From assembly GCA_039602395.1 (NCBI GenBank), contig JBCNJP010000006.1, positions 54,153,502 to 54,217,501 on the forward strand: DNA of 64,000 nucleotides, read 5' to 3'. Below, in pieces: positions 23,426 through 32,598 of this stretch (position 1 is its first letter; each line of letters begins with the position of its first letter). Source of the DNA: Deinandra increscens subsp. villosa. Lineage: Eukaryota > Streptophyta > Magnoliopsida > Asterales > Asteraceae. The position numbers were made by a program, and so were the translations under genes. The notes under the pieces were generated by a model. That model ran no database searches and was not told where the DNA came from. It saw nothing but the letters and a program-made list of their open reading frames with translations.

Positions 23426-25017
23426 TTTAGCCTGGTTCTGCGAGAGCTCTTAGGTATTGTGCCCCCTCTCAATACCCTTCGAAGCGACCCCACTTCTCTC
23501 TCACATAGGTGATTCACCACGTGTGGCTGCCTTAGCTGAATAATTAAAAGCCATAGGCTTAACTTCGTACTTGTCACTTTTAGGAATGGACTAGGAGATG
23601 TATCGATTCCAATTATACATCCCCTTCTTAAAGTGCGTGGAGTTATCAATTCTTCCCCCCACAGTGACCTCACTAGTTCATACAATTAGGTTGTCCCATT
23701 GAACTCAGATCTTGGGGTCTCCAGTCAACTGAGTTAGGTTTTCCTTCATATGAACTTTAATCTTTCAAGGGCTTCGGTCCTATTCCCATGGACGACTTCT
23801 GAACTAACTCTCTACTTAAGCCTTTTGTCAGCGGATCCGTAATATTATCCTCTGACTTCACATAGTCAACAGTGATAATTCCAGTAGAGATTAGTTGTTG
23901 TATCGTATTATGTCTACGTCTTATATGTATGTTCTTACCATTATACATTGTGCTATGAGCTCTTCCAATTGCCGATTGGCTATCACAATGTATACATATG
24001 GCCGTTGTCGGCTTAGGCCATCTTGGTATACCCTCCATGAATTGACGTACCATTCTCCCTCTTCACCAGCTTTATCTAAAGCGATGAATTATGCTTCCAT
24101 CGTGGATCTAGCAATAACCGTTTGTTTTGACGATTTCCATGATATGGCTGCACCTCCAAGTGTGAATACATATCCACTCGTTGCTCTGGAATCCTTCGTA
24201 CCCGATATCCAGTTTGTATCGCAGTGTCCTTCAATCACTGCAAGATATATGTTGTAGTGCAACGCGCAATCCCTTGTGTACCTTAGGTACCTAAGTAACC
24301 TAGTCACACACCTCCAATGAGTTGAACTTGGATTACTCGTGTACCTACTTAGCTTGCTTACAGCATATGCTAAGTCTAGTCTGGTACAACTCATCAAATA
24401 CATCAAACTGCCAATAATTCTTGAATACTCTAATTTGTTAATAGGTTGTCCTCTGTTCTTAGCTAGATGTTGACTTGTGTCAATGGGAGTTCTAGCTACA
24501 TTAGAGTCATTTGCATTAAATTTTCCAAGAATTTTATCCACATAGTGAGTTTGTCCTAAAGCATGTCCACTTTGGGTTCGTGTGATTTTAACTCCCAAAA
24601 TTACTTCTGCTAAACCCATGTCTTTCATGTCAAATCTTGCTTTCAAGGTGTCCTTTGTTGATTTTATCATTTTGTCATTACTTCCAGCAATGAGCATGTC
24701 ATCAACGTATAGACACAAGATGACATAACCATCTGGTGTGTCTTTCACATACACACACTTATCACATTCATTGATCTTGAATCCAGAATCAAGCATGACA
24801 TGATCAAACTTTTCATGCCATTGTTTTGGAGCTTGCTTTAGTCAATACAAGGATTTGACCAGTTTACATACTTTCTTTTCTTGTCCAGAGGCTCTAAAGC
24901 CCTCTGGTTGGTTGTTCCATGTAAATCTCTTCCTCTAGATTTCCATTTAAGAAACCGGTTTTCACATCCATCTGGTGAACTTCCAAATTTCTAATGGCTG
25001 CAATAGCAAGTACCAAC
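23426..25017 (-). mobile_element. Copia F: copia-type fragment (RT to 3' internal end)
   Basis: Minus-strand 3' half of a copia element: RT/RNase H coding sequence (24053 to beyond 25017), stop, then about 330 bases of 3' untranslated internal DNA. It ends abruptly at the gypsy LTR start (23425), so its own 3' LTR is not seen, and its 5' part disappears into the gap. It is a different family from copia A/B, C and E, judging from its protein motifs. Confidence 0.75.
23757..24990 (-). pseudogene. Copia F reverse transcriptase/RNase H pseudogene
   Basis: The 235-codon frame (24796-24089) contains LCLYVDDMLIAGS (YVDD catalytic aspartates of RT), then GSLMYLMSCTR, HCDTNWISGTKDSRATSGYV and SWKSSKQTVIARSTMEA (RNase H). 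The next frame (24053-23757) continues with CDSQSAIGRA and NITDPLTKGL. Upstream of the first frame an in-frame TGA near 24840 replaces the glycine codon of the usual LYGLKQ block. A frame change lies between the two frames near 24070. It is therefore inactive. Confidence 0.85.
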
Positions 25018-25517
25018 NNNNNNNNNNNNNNNNNNNNNNNNNNNNNNNNNNNNNNNNNNNNNNNNNNNNNNNNNNNNNNNNNNNNNNNNNNNNNNNNNNN
25101 NNNNNNNNNNNNNNNNNNNNNNNNNNNNNNNNNNNNNNNNNNNNNNNNNNNNNNNNNNNNNNNNNNNNNNNNNNNNNNNNNNNNNNNNNNNNNNNNNNNN
25201 NNNNNNNNNNNNNNNNNNNNNNNNNNNNNNNNNNNNNNNNNNNNNNNNNNNNNNNNNNNNNNNNNNNNNNNNNNNNNNNNNNNNNNNNNNNNNNNNNNNN
25301 NNNNNNNNNNNNNNNNNNNNNNNNNNNNNNNNNNNNNNNNNNNNNNNNNNNNNNNNNNNNNNNNNNNNNNNNNNNNNNNNNNNNNNNNNNNNNNNNNNNN
25401 NNNNNNNNNNNNNNNNNNNNNNNNNNNNNNNNNNNNNNNNNNNNNNNNNNNNNNNNNNNNNNNNNNNNNNNNNNNNNNNNNNNNNNNNNNNNNNNNNNNN
25501 NNNNNNNNNNNNNNNNN
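25018..25517. other. Scaffold gap (500 N)
   Basis: Exactly 500 N inside or at the edge of copia F. Its 5' part, including integrase and gag, may be hidden here. Confidence 0.95.
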
Positions 25518-25714
25518 AAATGAACACGAATAAAAAATGCCGTTCAGTATTCATCCAATGGGCCTGGTCCATACTTTCAATAAGATCAACTTGGTGTCTT
25601 GGTCTAATAACATGAAGGCTTAAAATAATAAATCGTTCGTTTTCAGACACGGCCCTTGAATAATTCAATCAGGGTGAAACTAGAAAACATTTTAAGGAGG
25701 TACGTAATTTTTGT

Positions 25715-26470
25715 CATTTTCTTTAGATCCGGAGTGGAAGAAAAAGAATTCTTGGACCTTTGTTCTCTTCTTAATGATAGAGTTTGGAATACGAGTATTG
25801 GCAATTAGGTTTGGAATCTTGAAGGACATAACGACTTTGAAGTTAGACACGTTCGAAGGACCATTGAGCGGAAAGTGTTCCCCGATTTGTCGATACCTAC
25901 TAAATGGAATTAGGACATCCCAAAAAGGTTAACATGTTTATTTGGCGACTTTTACTTGATAAACTACCTACTTGTGTTAATCTTTGCAATAAAGGAATCG
26001 ATATTCCTTTCATATGTGCTCCTTATGTGAAAAAGACATAGAATCGACCACCCACTTGTTTGGCTCTTGCGACATTGCATCCAAAGCTTGGAGTCGTGTT
26101 TTCGCTTGCCTCGACCTAGACCATCCAGTATGTCTTGACCCGTTATCCTGTTTCATGACATATTTTACTCTCTTAAATTGTCTAAAGTAAAAAAGGAAGT
26201 GGTGGAAACTGTTGTCATTGTTATGTGGTGGGTTTTATGGAAGCATCGAAACGAAGTAATCTACAAGAAGCACGACTTGAAGACGGCTCAAATGTACGAC
26301 AACATTGTTTATTTTTCCTTTCATTGGATTGTAACTAGAAATAAGGTTTCTGTGTCATGGGTCGATTGGCTTAGAAACCCTTTACTTTCCTTATAATTGT
26401 TGTGGTGTTAGGTTAGCTTTTTCTAACCACTCGTTTTTAATTCTATTCCATTGCCGTTAAAAAAAAAAGA
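25715..26470 (+). mobile_element. 5'-truncated L1-type LINE with poly(A) tail
   Basis: The 3' end of a plant LINE ORF2. Degenerate sequence around 25870-26110 reads KVNMFIWRLLLDKLPT and a cysteine-rich zf-RVT region. The frame 26178-26396 ends in VVIVMWWVLWKHRNEVIYK and VDWLRNPLLSL. The 3'UTR ends gccgttaaaaaaaaaa (26454-26470). The zf-RVT domain normally lies C-terminal to RT in plant LINEs. At least one frameshift and stops are present, so it is dead. The same gccgttaaaa end recurs at 53355 and, inverted, near 31643. Confidence 0.8.
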
Positions 26471-27340
26471 GATGAAGACATTCTCAATCTAACTTATATA
26501 AACACCATATAAGGTTTTGATTATGAGAAGGGGGGGGGGTGTGTGTGTGTGTGTGGAATTAAATACTCGGCTAAGATGTCCAGCGACACAAGTTACATCC
26601 TCCGACTTTCAGTCATAACCACAAACAGCCCTCCAACTTTTCTCGGCATAAATGACAAGCACTTCAACTATCCAAAAGATTACAAAACGACATTCAAAGA
26701 AAAACTAATTAGTGTGATAAACAAGAGAAAAATAGAGAGGGTTTCATTCATTCATTTTCTCAATTTTGTGGCGTAAATATTCAATTTTATTTATTATTTA
26801 TAGTTTCATATATGAAAAGATCTTGTATATTGTCGTTAACTATTGAACTCTTAAATTTTTATTAAATTGATCGAATGAATATAGTTTATTTTATAACTTT
26901 TTAATTCATTGGTATTTTTTAGATGGACCCGCATTTGCCTGAACCCGTATTATTTTAAATAAAGCATCATATTCTATTAATTTTTCTTCTTTTTAAGACG
27001 ATTCCTTGACCCGAACAAGAACGAAAAGGCCATTGTTTTAATTTAGACAAACATGAGACATGTCTTGACCCCAAACCGTTTTATTAATATTTATTGATAA
27101 TCGATTTTGAAGGAAAACAATAACAAGAAAAACTAGTTAGTAGTTAAGATTGTAAATGAAAGAAAGAGAAAACAAATAATAAAAAAGTTTATATAAAGAT
27201 AAGGATAATGAATGAGACGTGGAAGGTTTTTAGAAATTGAAAGTTAAATTTAAGAAATACTAATTTGTAATTAAATTATAAGAATAAGGATAAAAATTGA
27301 GTAGTGAATGCCCTAACTGCTACAAGCTTGATCCAGAAGA
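26471..27340. other. No gene seen; short G/GT microsatellite
   Basis: A g10 tract followed by (gt)n lies at 26530-26556. The rest is AT-rich intergenic DNA. The 77-codon ORF at 26543-26776 starts in the microsatellite and shows no known motif. Confidence 0.4.
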
Positions 27341-29058
27341 ACACCACCCAGGGGCGGATTTTCTTGAGGACCAGCAGTGACTCCGGTCACTGCTGATTTT
27401 TTGTTTAGAAGTTTCGATTATACATATGTTTCGGAGAATTTTTTTTTTTGTATCAAGTTGGTAACCACTAATATATATATATATAAACGTAACTATACAA
27501 CTATGTAATTTGGATCAGGTGGCGGAGAAGTGTTTTTTAATCCCAATGTCAGCATTTCGAAACTAGGCGTCTACAATTTTTTAGCTTTTTTTTTTTTTTT
27601 TACTTTTTTCTTAAAACCCTCTAAAACTAGAGGGACTTAATTTGTAATTTATAAAACTGAAGGGACTTTCAGGATACCCTAAAATGGATGAACTAGGGTT
27701 AACAAACAGAAAGGGAAGCTGGGCTGCAATGAGGAGTCGTCATCTGTCCTAATCGAAGCTTTTCCGCTCATCACCACCGTGTAAGTCTCCTAGACCGCTG
27801 GTTTTAACTCATCGCAGGTTTACTCGTGCGTGAATTGAAGGTTCATAGATCTTCTGACCTAATCGAACTTCTGCTTCATTTGTTCTGAAATTATGTCATT
27901 TTTATTCTCTTTGTTAAATTTTTGTATTATATTCATATGATGCAGGTGGGTTATTGTCCAAATGAATGGAGCAGACCATCCTTAGAGTTCACGTGTGGGA
28001 AAGCTCATGATGAAAGTCTGCAAAGGACAAGACAACAGTGGCCAAAGAATACTACTCCTCTTTTATGCAGGTATACCATCCCCAAATTTCTAATTTGTAA
28101 TACTTTTATTTTGCTTTTCCAATTTATATGTGATACCTTGATGTTCTCCATACAAGTTATGTGGATTTAGGGTGGTGGTAACGCTGCAGCTCAGGCATCA
28201 TTACCCAAAATTGGTTGAGCTTCATGGAAAGTACAAAAACATTTCAGATAAATTTAAAGTGGAGTAAATGGTTTTAAGAAAATGGTTCCAAAAACAAGTC
28301 ATTTGGCAAGGTGCAAAATGGTTAATTTTTGGGTAAATTTATTAGGCATGTAATATTTGATCGTAAGCAGCAGATGGTGGGCATACACTTTTCAATTTCA
28401 GAATGCCAAAATTGATGTTAGAACTTTAGAATTCATCATGTTTTGAATCAAATTTAAAGTTGATCATTCCTATTGAAACTTTATGGAAGGTGTTTGATAT
28501 TTGCCTATTGTACAAAGAATGACACTAATATGAAAAAAAATAAAAGCAGTTTGTAAAACCTTAAACTCTAAAGTGTCAAATAAATAAATTGGTCGAACAG
28601 GAAATAGAAACCTTAAACTTTGAAGAGAGAGATGAATGCGATTCAATGTCCATTCGATTTTATTAACCTATTAATTGATTGCTTTTTTTTTATTAGGTTT
28701 ATTATGAGAGTTACTGAAAAAGTATGATTCGGACTGCATAGTTGATGAATTCCAAGCTTTTAAAGTGTGTCAGACTGAGTTATGATTCTTCTCTAGGTAC
28801 TCTTTATTTCTCTAGCATAATCATAAATATTTTAGGTCTTTGTTTGTTACAAAACATATAATTTTTTTTCATTTATAGGGACATTTATTTGAATTAATGA
28901 AGAAAAATTAGATATTTATAGTTATTATAGTTTGACCCGACCCGAACCAGATCGCCGATCCGAACATTTACCTCGAAACATAGCAATAGAATATTTTTGA
29001 GTCACATTACTTTCGGTCACCAATAGAAAATTTTCCAAGCTCCGCCACTGACACCACC
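27341..29058. mobile_element. 1.7-kb non-autonomous hAT element with exon-like content
   Basis: Starts CAGGGGCGGA (27349) and ends TCCGCCACTG (29050), the same termini as the short MITEs at 2294 and 31994. It has a perfect 8-bp duplication ACACCACC (27341-27348, 29051-29058). The middle is unlike those MITEs. It includes a candidate exon at 27946-28070 with an upstream gatgcag and a downstream gtatacc, and a second candidate after ggatttag (28171 on). No hAT transposase is seen, so it looks like an element that captured host sequence. Confidence 0.85.
27946..28070 (+). other. Candidate captured exon inside the hAT element
   Basis: A 125-base segment with splice-like borders (tgatgcag / gtatacc). 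The open frame across it includes YCPNEWSRPSLEFTCGKAHD. The family is not recognised. It could be a non-coding RNA exon or part of an untranslated region. Confidence 0.3.
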
Positions 29059-29387
29059 ATCCAAACTCATCTGCTGCAATTCTTGTGGTGACAATATTTT
29101 GATGTAGCGTACACAGTTTATAAACTCCCTGAATTGCATACAAGAAAACCAAAGTCATAAGTATGTTAACATTATCTGTGATGAGTCAAATGGTTAAAAA
29201 AGATGTTTAGAAGGAAAAAGAACGAAAGTCATCTAATGTTATTTATAACGCATTAACTTCTTAAATCAGTTTTTTTCAAATAAGTACATTATTGTTGAGA
29301 TAATTCGATATTTGTAGTCAGCACAAGAATCATTTATAAAGAACTTTGAATTTTTGGATTGAAGGTGTTACCTTAGTTGTAATCGTT

Positions 29388-29771
29388 TGTTGTTTCGGGT
29401 CAAAATATTTGTTTATGTTTAGTGAGTCGTATTGGGTCAAGTACTTATTTAGTTATGGCCGGATGCCAAGTGAACGAATTGGGTTTGTATTAAACGGGAG
29501 CCCAAGGGTCGATGTCCACTAGGCCGTCACTTTAAGTTCGGTTAACACCGTTAGTCGGTTGAGTAGTTAAACTAACGGAAGTTAGTTAGTTACCGTTAGC
29601 AAGGTGATATAAATAGGGGGACTTCTATGTAAATATTATCTAATCAATAAAAGAAAAGAAAATCAGTTTCATACACACTCTCAATCACAATAACTTTGAT
29701 TCAAAACATGTTGAAGACTTTGTTGGATCGAATGAAGCGTGATCATGAACTTGATCACGATGGTTTCTACA
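29388..29771 (+). mobile_element. 5' LTR of element D
   Basis: Starts TGTTGTTTCGGG, has a TATA box (gatataaataggggg, 29607-29621) and an aatcaataaaag signal, and ends tttctaca before the primer-binding site. The region from tcgatgtccactagg onward is repeated at 31507-31906. It lacks a CA-rich block present in the other LTR between aatcagtttc and catacacactc. Confidence 0.75.
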
Positions 29772-29772
29772 A

Positions 29773-29785
29773 TGGCATCAGAGCC
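29773..29785 (+). promoter_or_regulatory. Primer-binding site of element D
   Basis: tggcatcagagcc, one change from the usual tRNA-iMet site TGGTATCAGAGC, one base after the LTR end. It gives the plus orientation. Confidence 0.7.
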
Positions 29786-30250
29786 AAGGGTTTTCAGGAT
29801 TCACAGGGATCTGTGAATGAGACTGGAAGGGCAAACAAATCACCTAATTGGAGATCTAATTACGTTTCAGGGGAAGGGACGAGCGATGGGGTGAAGTCGG
29901 TATCACCGGACGCACGGTGTGGGGTTCGGTTTCCTCACTCGTATTTTCAGTCGGCGAACAATGGAGGGCCGACACGGTCCGAGGAGAAAGGGACGACAGT
30001 GATGTCGGGATTATCACGATTGAATCTGAAGAACAAGGGGAAGGCAATGATGATCGATGATAGTCCGAGCGGTTTACTGGACGCCAAACGGGCGAAAGGT
30101 TTTAGCAAAAGGGGGTGTTCGAAGCCAAGGGGTAATCGGAGGCCACCAAGGTATGTCACGATGTGTCATTTGTGTAATGAAATCGGGCATGCAACGTTGT
30201 TTTGTCCAACCAAGTTTCTTGACTTACCGAAACCCGTCAAGGGGACATAA
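29780..30250 (+). pseudogene. Element D gag-like protein with CCHC knuckle
   Basis: The open frame (29696-30250) enters from the LTR. It is serine/glycine/basic-rich and ends with CHLCNEIGHATLFC (30160-30201), an exact CX2CX4HX4C knuckle. A TAA at 30248-30250 interrupts what is otherwise the same frame as the protease-like segment that follows. It lacks the long capsid-like N-terminus of copia gag, so it may act as an RNA-binding or regulatory protein rather than a capsid. Confidence 0.65.
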
Positions 30251-30580
30251 TTTCTAGTACATGGTACCGGTGGAGGATTTTGGAGTGACATGTGGTTTGT
30301 TGACACTCGATTAAAGCATCATATGATTGGGAACAAATCAATGTTCACTAGGTTTAAAAGGATGTTTGGGATTGACACTATTGAGGGTGAGAATGATTTT
30401 ATATTCATTCATGGAATTGGAGAAACGATAATGGTAATAGAGAATTCTGTACGAACGATTCAGTGTGTGTGTTACGTTCCTAAGCATGCGAAGAATTCTT
30501 TAAGTTTAGATCAATTGACCCACCAGGGGTTTGATGTTGTATTTGATATGATGGTGATAAGTATTTCATCGAGCGGATGA
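30251..30580 (+). pseudogene. Copia protease-like segment of element D
   Basis: The frame 30290-30580 begins WFVDTRLKHHMIGNKSMF, matching the copia protease block 'W..DSG...HMTG'. The glycine after the catalytic aspartate pair is replaced (DTR), so proteolytic activity is doubtful. It then reads VCYVPKHAKNSLSLDQL and GFDVVF, the usual end of that domain. A one-base frame change near 30545-30550 shifts into the frame of the ARID region; the stop at 30578 overlaps the next frame's ATG only because of this shift. Confidence 0.65.
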
Positions 30581-31427
30581 TCAAAAGAAAATTGAAGTAT
30601 GAAGAACCAATTTGTATCGAGGCATTAGCGGATATTGAAGATGCTTACTTGGAAAAATATTTCGAGATGTTGAATGAAAAGTTGGAATATGAGCGTGAAC
30701 GCGATGCATTAGAGGCCTACATGCAAAATTGGGGTGATCATGAAGTTGATGAGGATGAAACTTCTAATATCATAGTTGAAGGGGGTGACGAGAATGACAT
30801 GGGATCAATCATGCATGAAAGTGGACGTGAAGATCATGTATTCAAGGAGAAGAAAGCAATTCAAGAGTATCTCATGTTATTGAAAAATGAACTTTTTTCG
30901 ACACACGAAAAGCAAAGGAAGGAAATCTGGAACAAGATCAATCACGAACCAACAACTACGGCGGGTGAGTCAATTACTTTATTAAACGACTGTACAATTG
31001 ATAGTTGTATAAATTTTTCAGAGTTGTTGAAAGTTCATGACTTGTTCATGAAACACAAGTATTCCTTCCACATCGAGTTTGAAAATTTGGTGGAATGGTT
31101 TGTGAAAGATTTCCTTAGAATCCTTAGAAACAAATATTTCCCTCCCACGTTGAGTGATGGAAGTCGCATAGATATATTGGATCTTTATCTAAAGGTTCAA
31201 AAGGAAGGGGGTATGATGTTGTTTGTAAGGATCAAGCATGGACCAAGATTGGTCATGATATGAGTTACGGCTTTGGTATGGGAAACGAGATACGATTGGC
31301 ATGTGTGAAATATTTGGATCTTTTGGAGTTCTACTACCATGAAGCCAAGTATAGAATCAAGTACTCCGAAGAAGAGAGATTGGAGATAGAGCGTGCAAAA
31401 GAAGAAGGAACAAGGAACAATAAATGA
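30577..31427 (+). pseudogene. ARID domain region of element D
   Basis: The frame 30577-31263 is acidic and rich in charged helices. From about 31060 it reads FENLVEWFVKDFLRILRN, then LSDGSRIDILDLYLKVQKEGG, the first half of an ARID (AT-rich interaction) DNA-binding domain. After a one-base slip in the g-run at about 31208 the other frame continues with AWTKIGHDMSYGFGMGNEIR and a conserved YLDLLEFYY end, terminating at 31425-31427. ARID proteins bind DNA in nuclei and act in chromatin remodelling. Finding one in an LTR element suggests capture. The frameshift makes this copy a pseudogene. Confidence 0.75.
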
Positions 31428-31506
31428 ATTGCTAGATAAAAAGAACAAGAACGGGTTGCACAAACCAAGCAAGAATGGAAACGTCGATGGGTAGTTAGAA
31501 GTCGAG

Positions 31507-31906
31507 TCGATGTCCACTAGGACGCCACTTTTAGATTGGTTAACACTAGTAGTCGGTTGGGTAGTTAAACTAACGAAAGTTAGTTAGTTACCGTTAGCAA
31601 GGTGGTATAAATAGGGGGATTTTTTTTTTCTTTTTTTTTAACGGCCAAACATATATTAAAAAACTATATATTAAATAGGGGGACTTCTATAGTTCTATGT
31701 AAATATTATCTAATCAATAAAAGAAAAGAAAATCAGTTTCTTTTCTCTCGTTTTTCCTTCTGCATACATACGACGCATACAAACACACACACACACTCGA
31801 TTTCATACACACTCTCAATCACAATCACTTTGATTCAAAAACATGTTGAAGACTTTGTTGGTTCGAATGAAGGGTGATCATGAACTTGATCACGATGGTT
31901 TCTATA
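31507..31906 (+). mobile_element. Truncated 3' LTR of element D
   Basis: Repeats the 5' LTR from gatgtccactagg to gatggtttctat, including ggtataaataggggg. It lacks the LTR's first ~120 bases. A ~60-base insertion (31620-31680) and a CA-rich insertion (about 31741-31800) distinguish it from the 5' LTR. The 60-codon ORF 31843-32025 is not a gene. Confidence 0.7.
31609..31683 (-). mobile_element. Tiny 5'-truncated LINE insertion with target-site duplication
   Basis: A poly(T) tract followed by aacggcc is the complement of the LINE 3' end ggccgttaaaa seen at 26454. It is flanked on both sides by aaatagggggA/aaataggggga (about 31609-31620 and 31674-31684), an 11-base target-site duplication of LTR sequence. 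Only ~40 bases of LINE remain. It inserted after the LTR of element D was in place. Confidence 0.7.
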
Positions 31907-31985
31907 GTTACTGGTCAACCAGCCTAAACCCGTCTCAAAACGTACCAAACATGTATTTTTTGACCCGAACATGTATTGAATCACT

Positions 31986-32265
31986 TACCCAACTAGGGGC
32001 GGACCCACTAAGGGCCCAGGGGTAGCGCCCGCTACCCCTGAACTTTTACCCCGACGTGTAATTTTTTTTTTATAGGTTTTCGGTTTTTCGCGACTCCTGG
32101 AAGAAATTTTATGGCTTTTACTTAAAAATATGATCAAAAGCCTCTTAAAAATATGATTAAAAGCCCGTTAACTACCTAAAAAAAATTTCGAGGGCGCTGC
32201 CCCCGAACCCCCGTTAGTCCCCGCTACCCCTGATATTCTTTCCTGAATCCGCCACTGTACCCAAC
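31986..32265. mobile_element. hAT-type MITE, copy 2
   Basis: A 264-bp element (31994-32257) starts TAGGGGCGGA and ends TCCGCCACTG, with an 8-bp duplication TACCCAAC on both sides (31986-31993, 32258-32265). It is closely similar throughout to the copy at 2294-2585, but lacks a ~25-base block present there (the first gacccctgaaacgaa segment). Its right duplication overlaps the target site used by copia C. Confidence 0.9.
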
Positions 32266-32266
32266 C

Positions 32267-32469
32267 TGAAATCAGGCCAGGAATCTAGAAATTGAATTGG
32301 GGAAATCGTAAACTCAAATCTCATTAATCAACAACCTAATCTACTTATACAGTGATTACAAACGGTAAGCTAACAAGATTAAAACAGAAATTAACGGCAC
32401 TAAAAGAAAACTACAAGTTCAGTCCCTGAACTTTATTACACTTGTCACTTTTGAGCTTAACTTCTAACA
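32267..32469 (-). mobile_element. 3' LTR of copia C
   Basis: 203 bp, on the minus strand TGTTAGAAG...TGATTTCA. Beside it (32470-32480, complement) is the polypurine tract AGGGGGGAGTT that primes plus-strand DNA synthesis. It appears identical to the LTR at 36909-37111. Confidence 0.95.
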
Positions 32470-32598
32470 AACTCCCCCCTAAACTAAAAGTGATTCAATC
32501 TTAAACAACATCAAATCCACATCATTGTATGCCAGTGATCCACAGGATTTGTACATACTAATGTGCTTCATTAACATTATTCACAGATTGAATTCCTT

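Larger units (their letters stand above)
29388..31906 (+). mobile_element. Element D: compact LTR element carrying an ARID domain
   Basis: Order: 5' LTR (29388-29771), primer-binding site (29773-29785), gag-like ORF with CCHC knuckle, protease-like segment, long acidic region, ARID domain, truncated 3' LTR (31507-31906). Internal length is only about 1.7 kb, with no integrase, RT or RNase H, so it depends on another element for mobility. The coding part is one ancestral reading frame broken by one stop and two frameshifts. No target-site duplication was found; the 3' LTR lacks its first ~120 bases. Confidence 0.75.
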
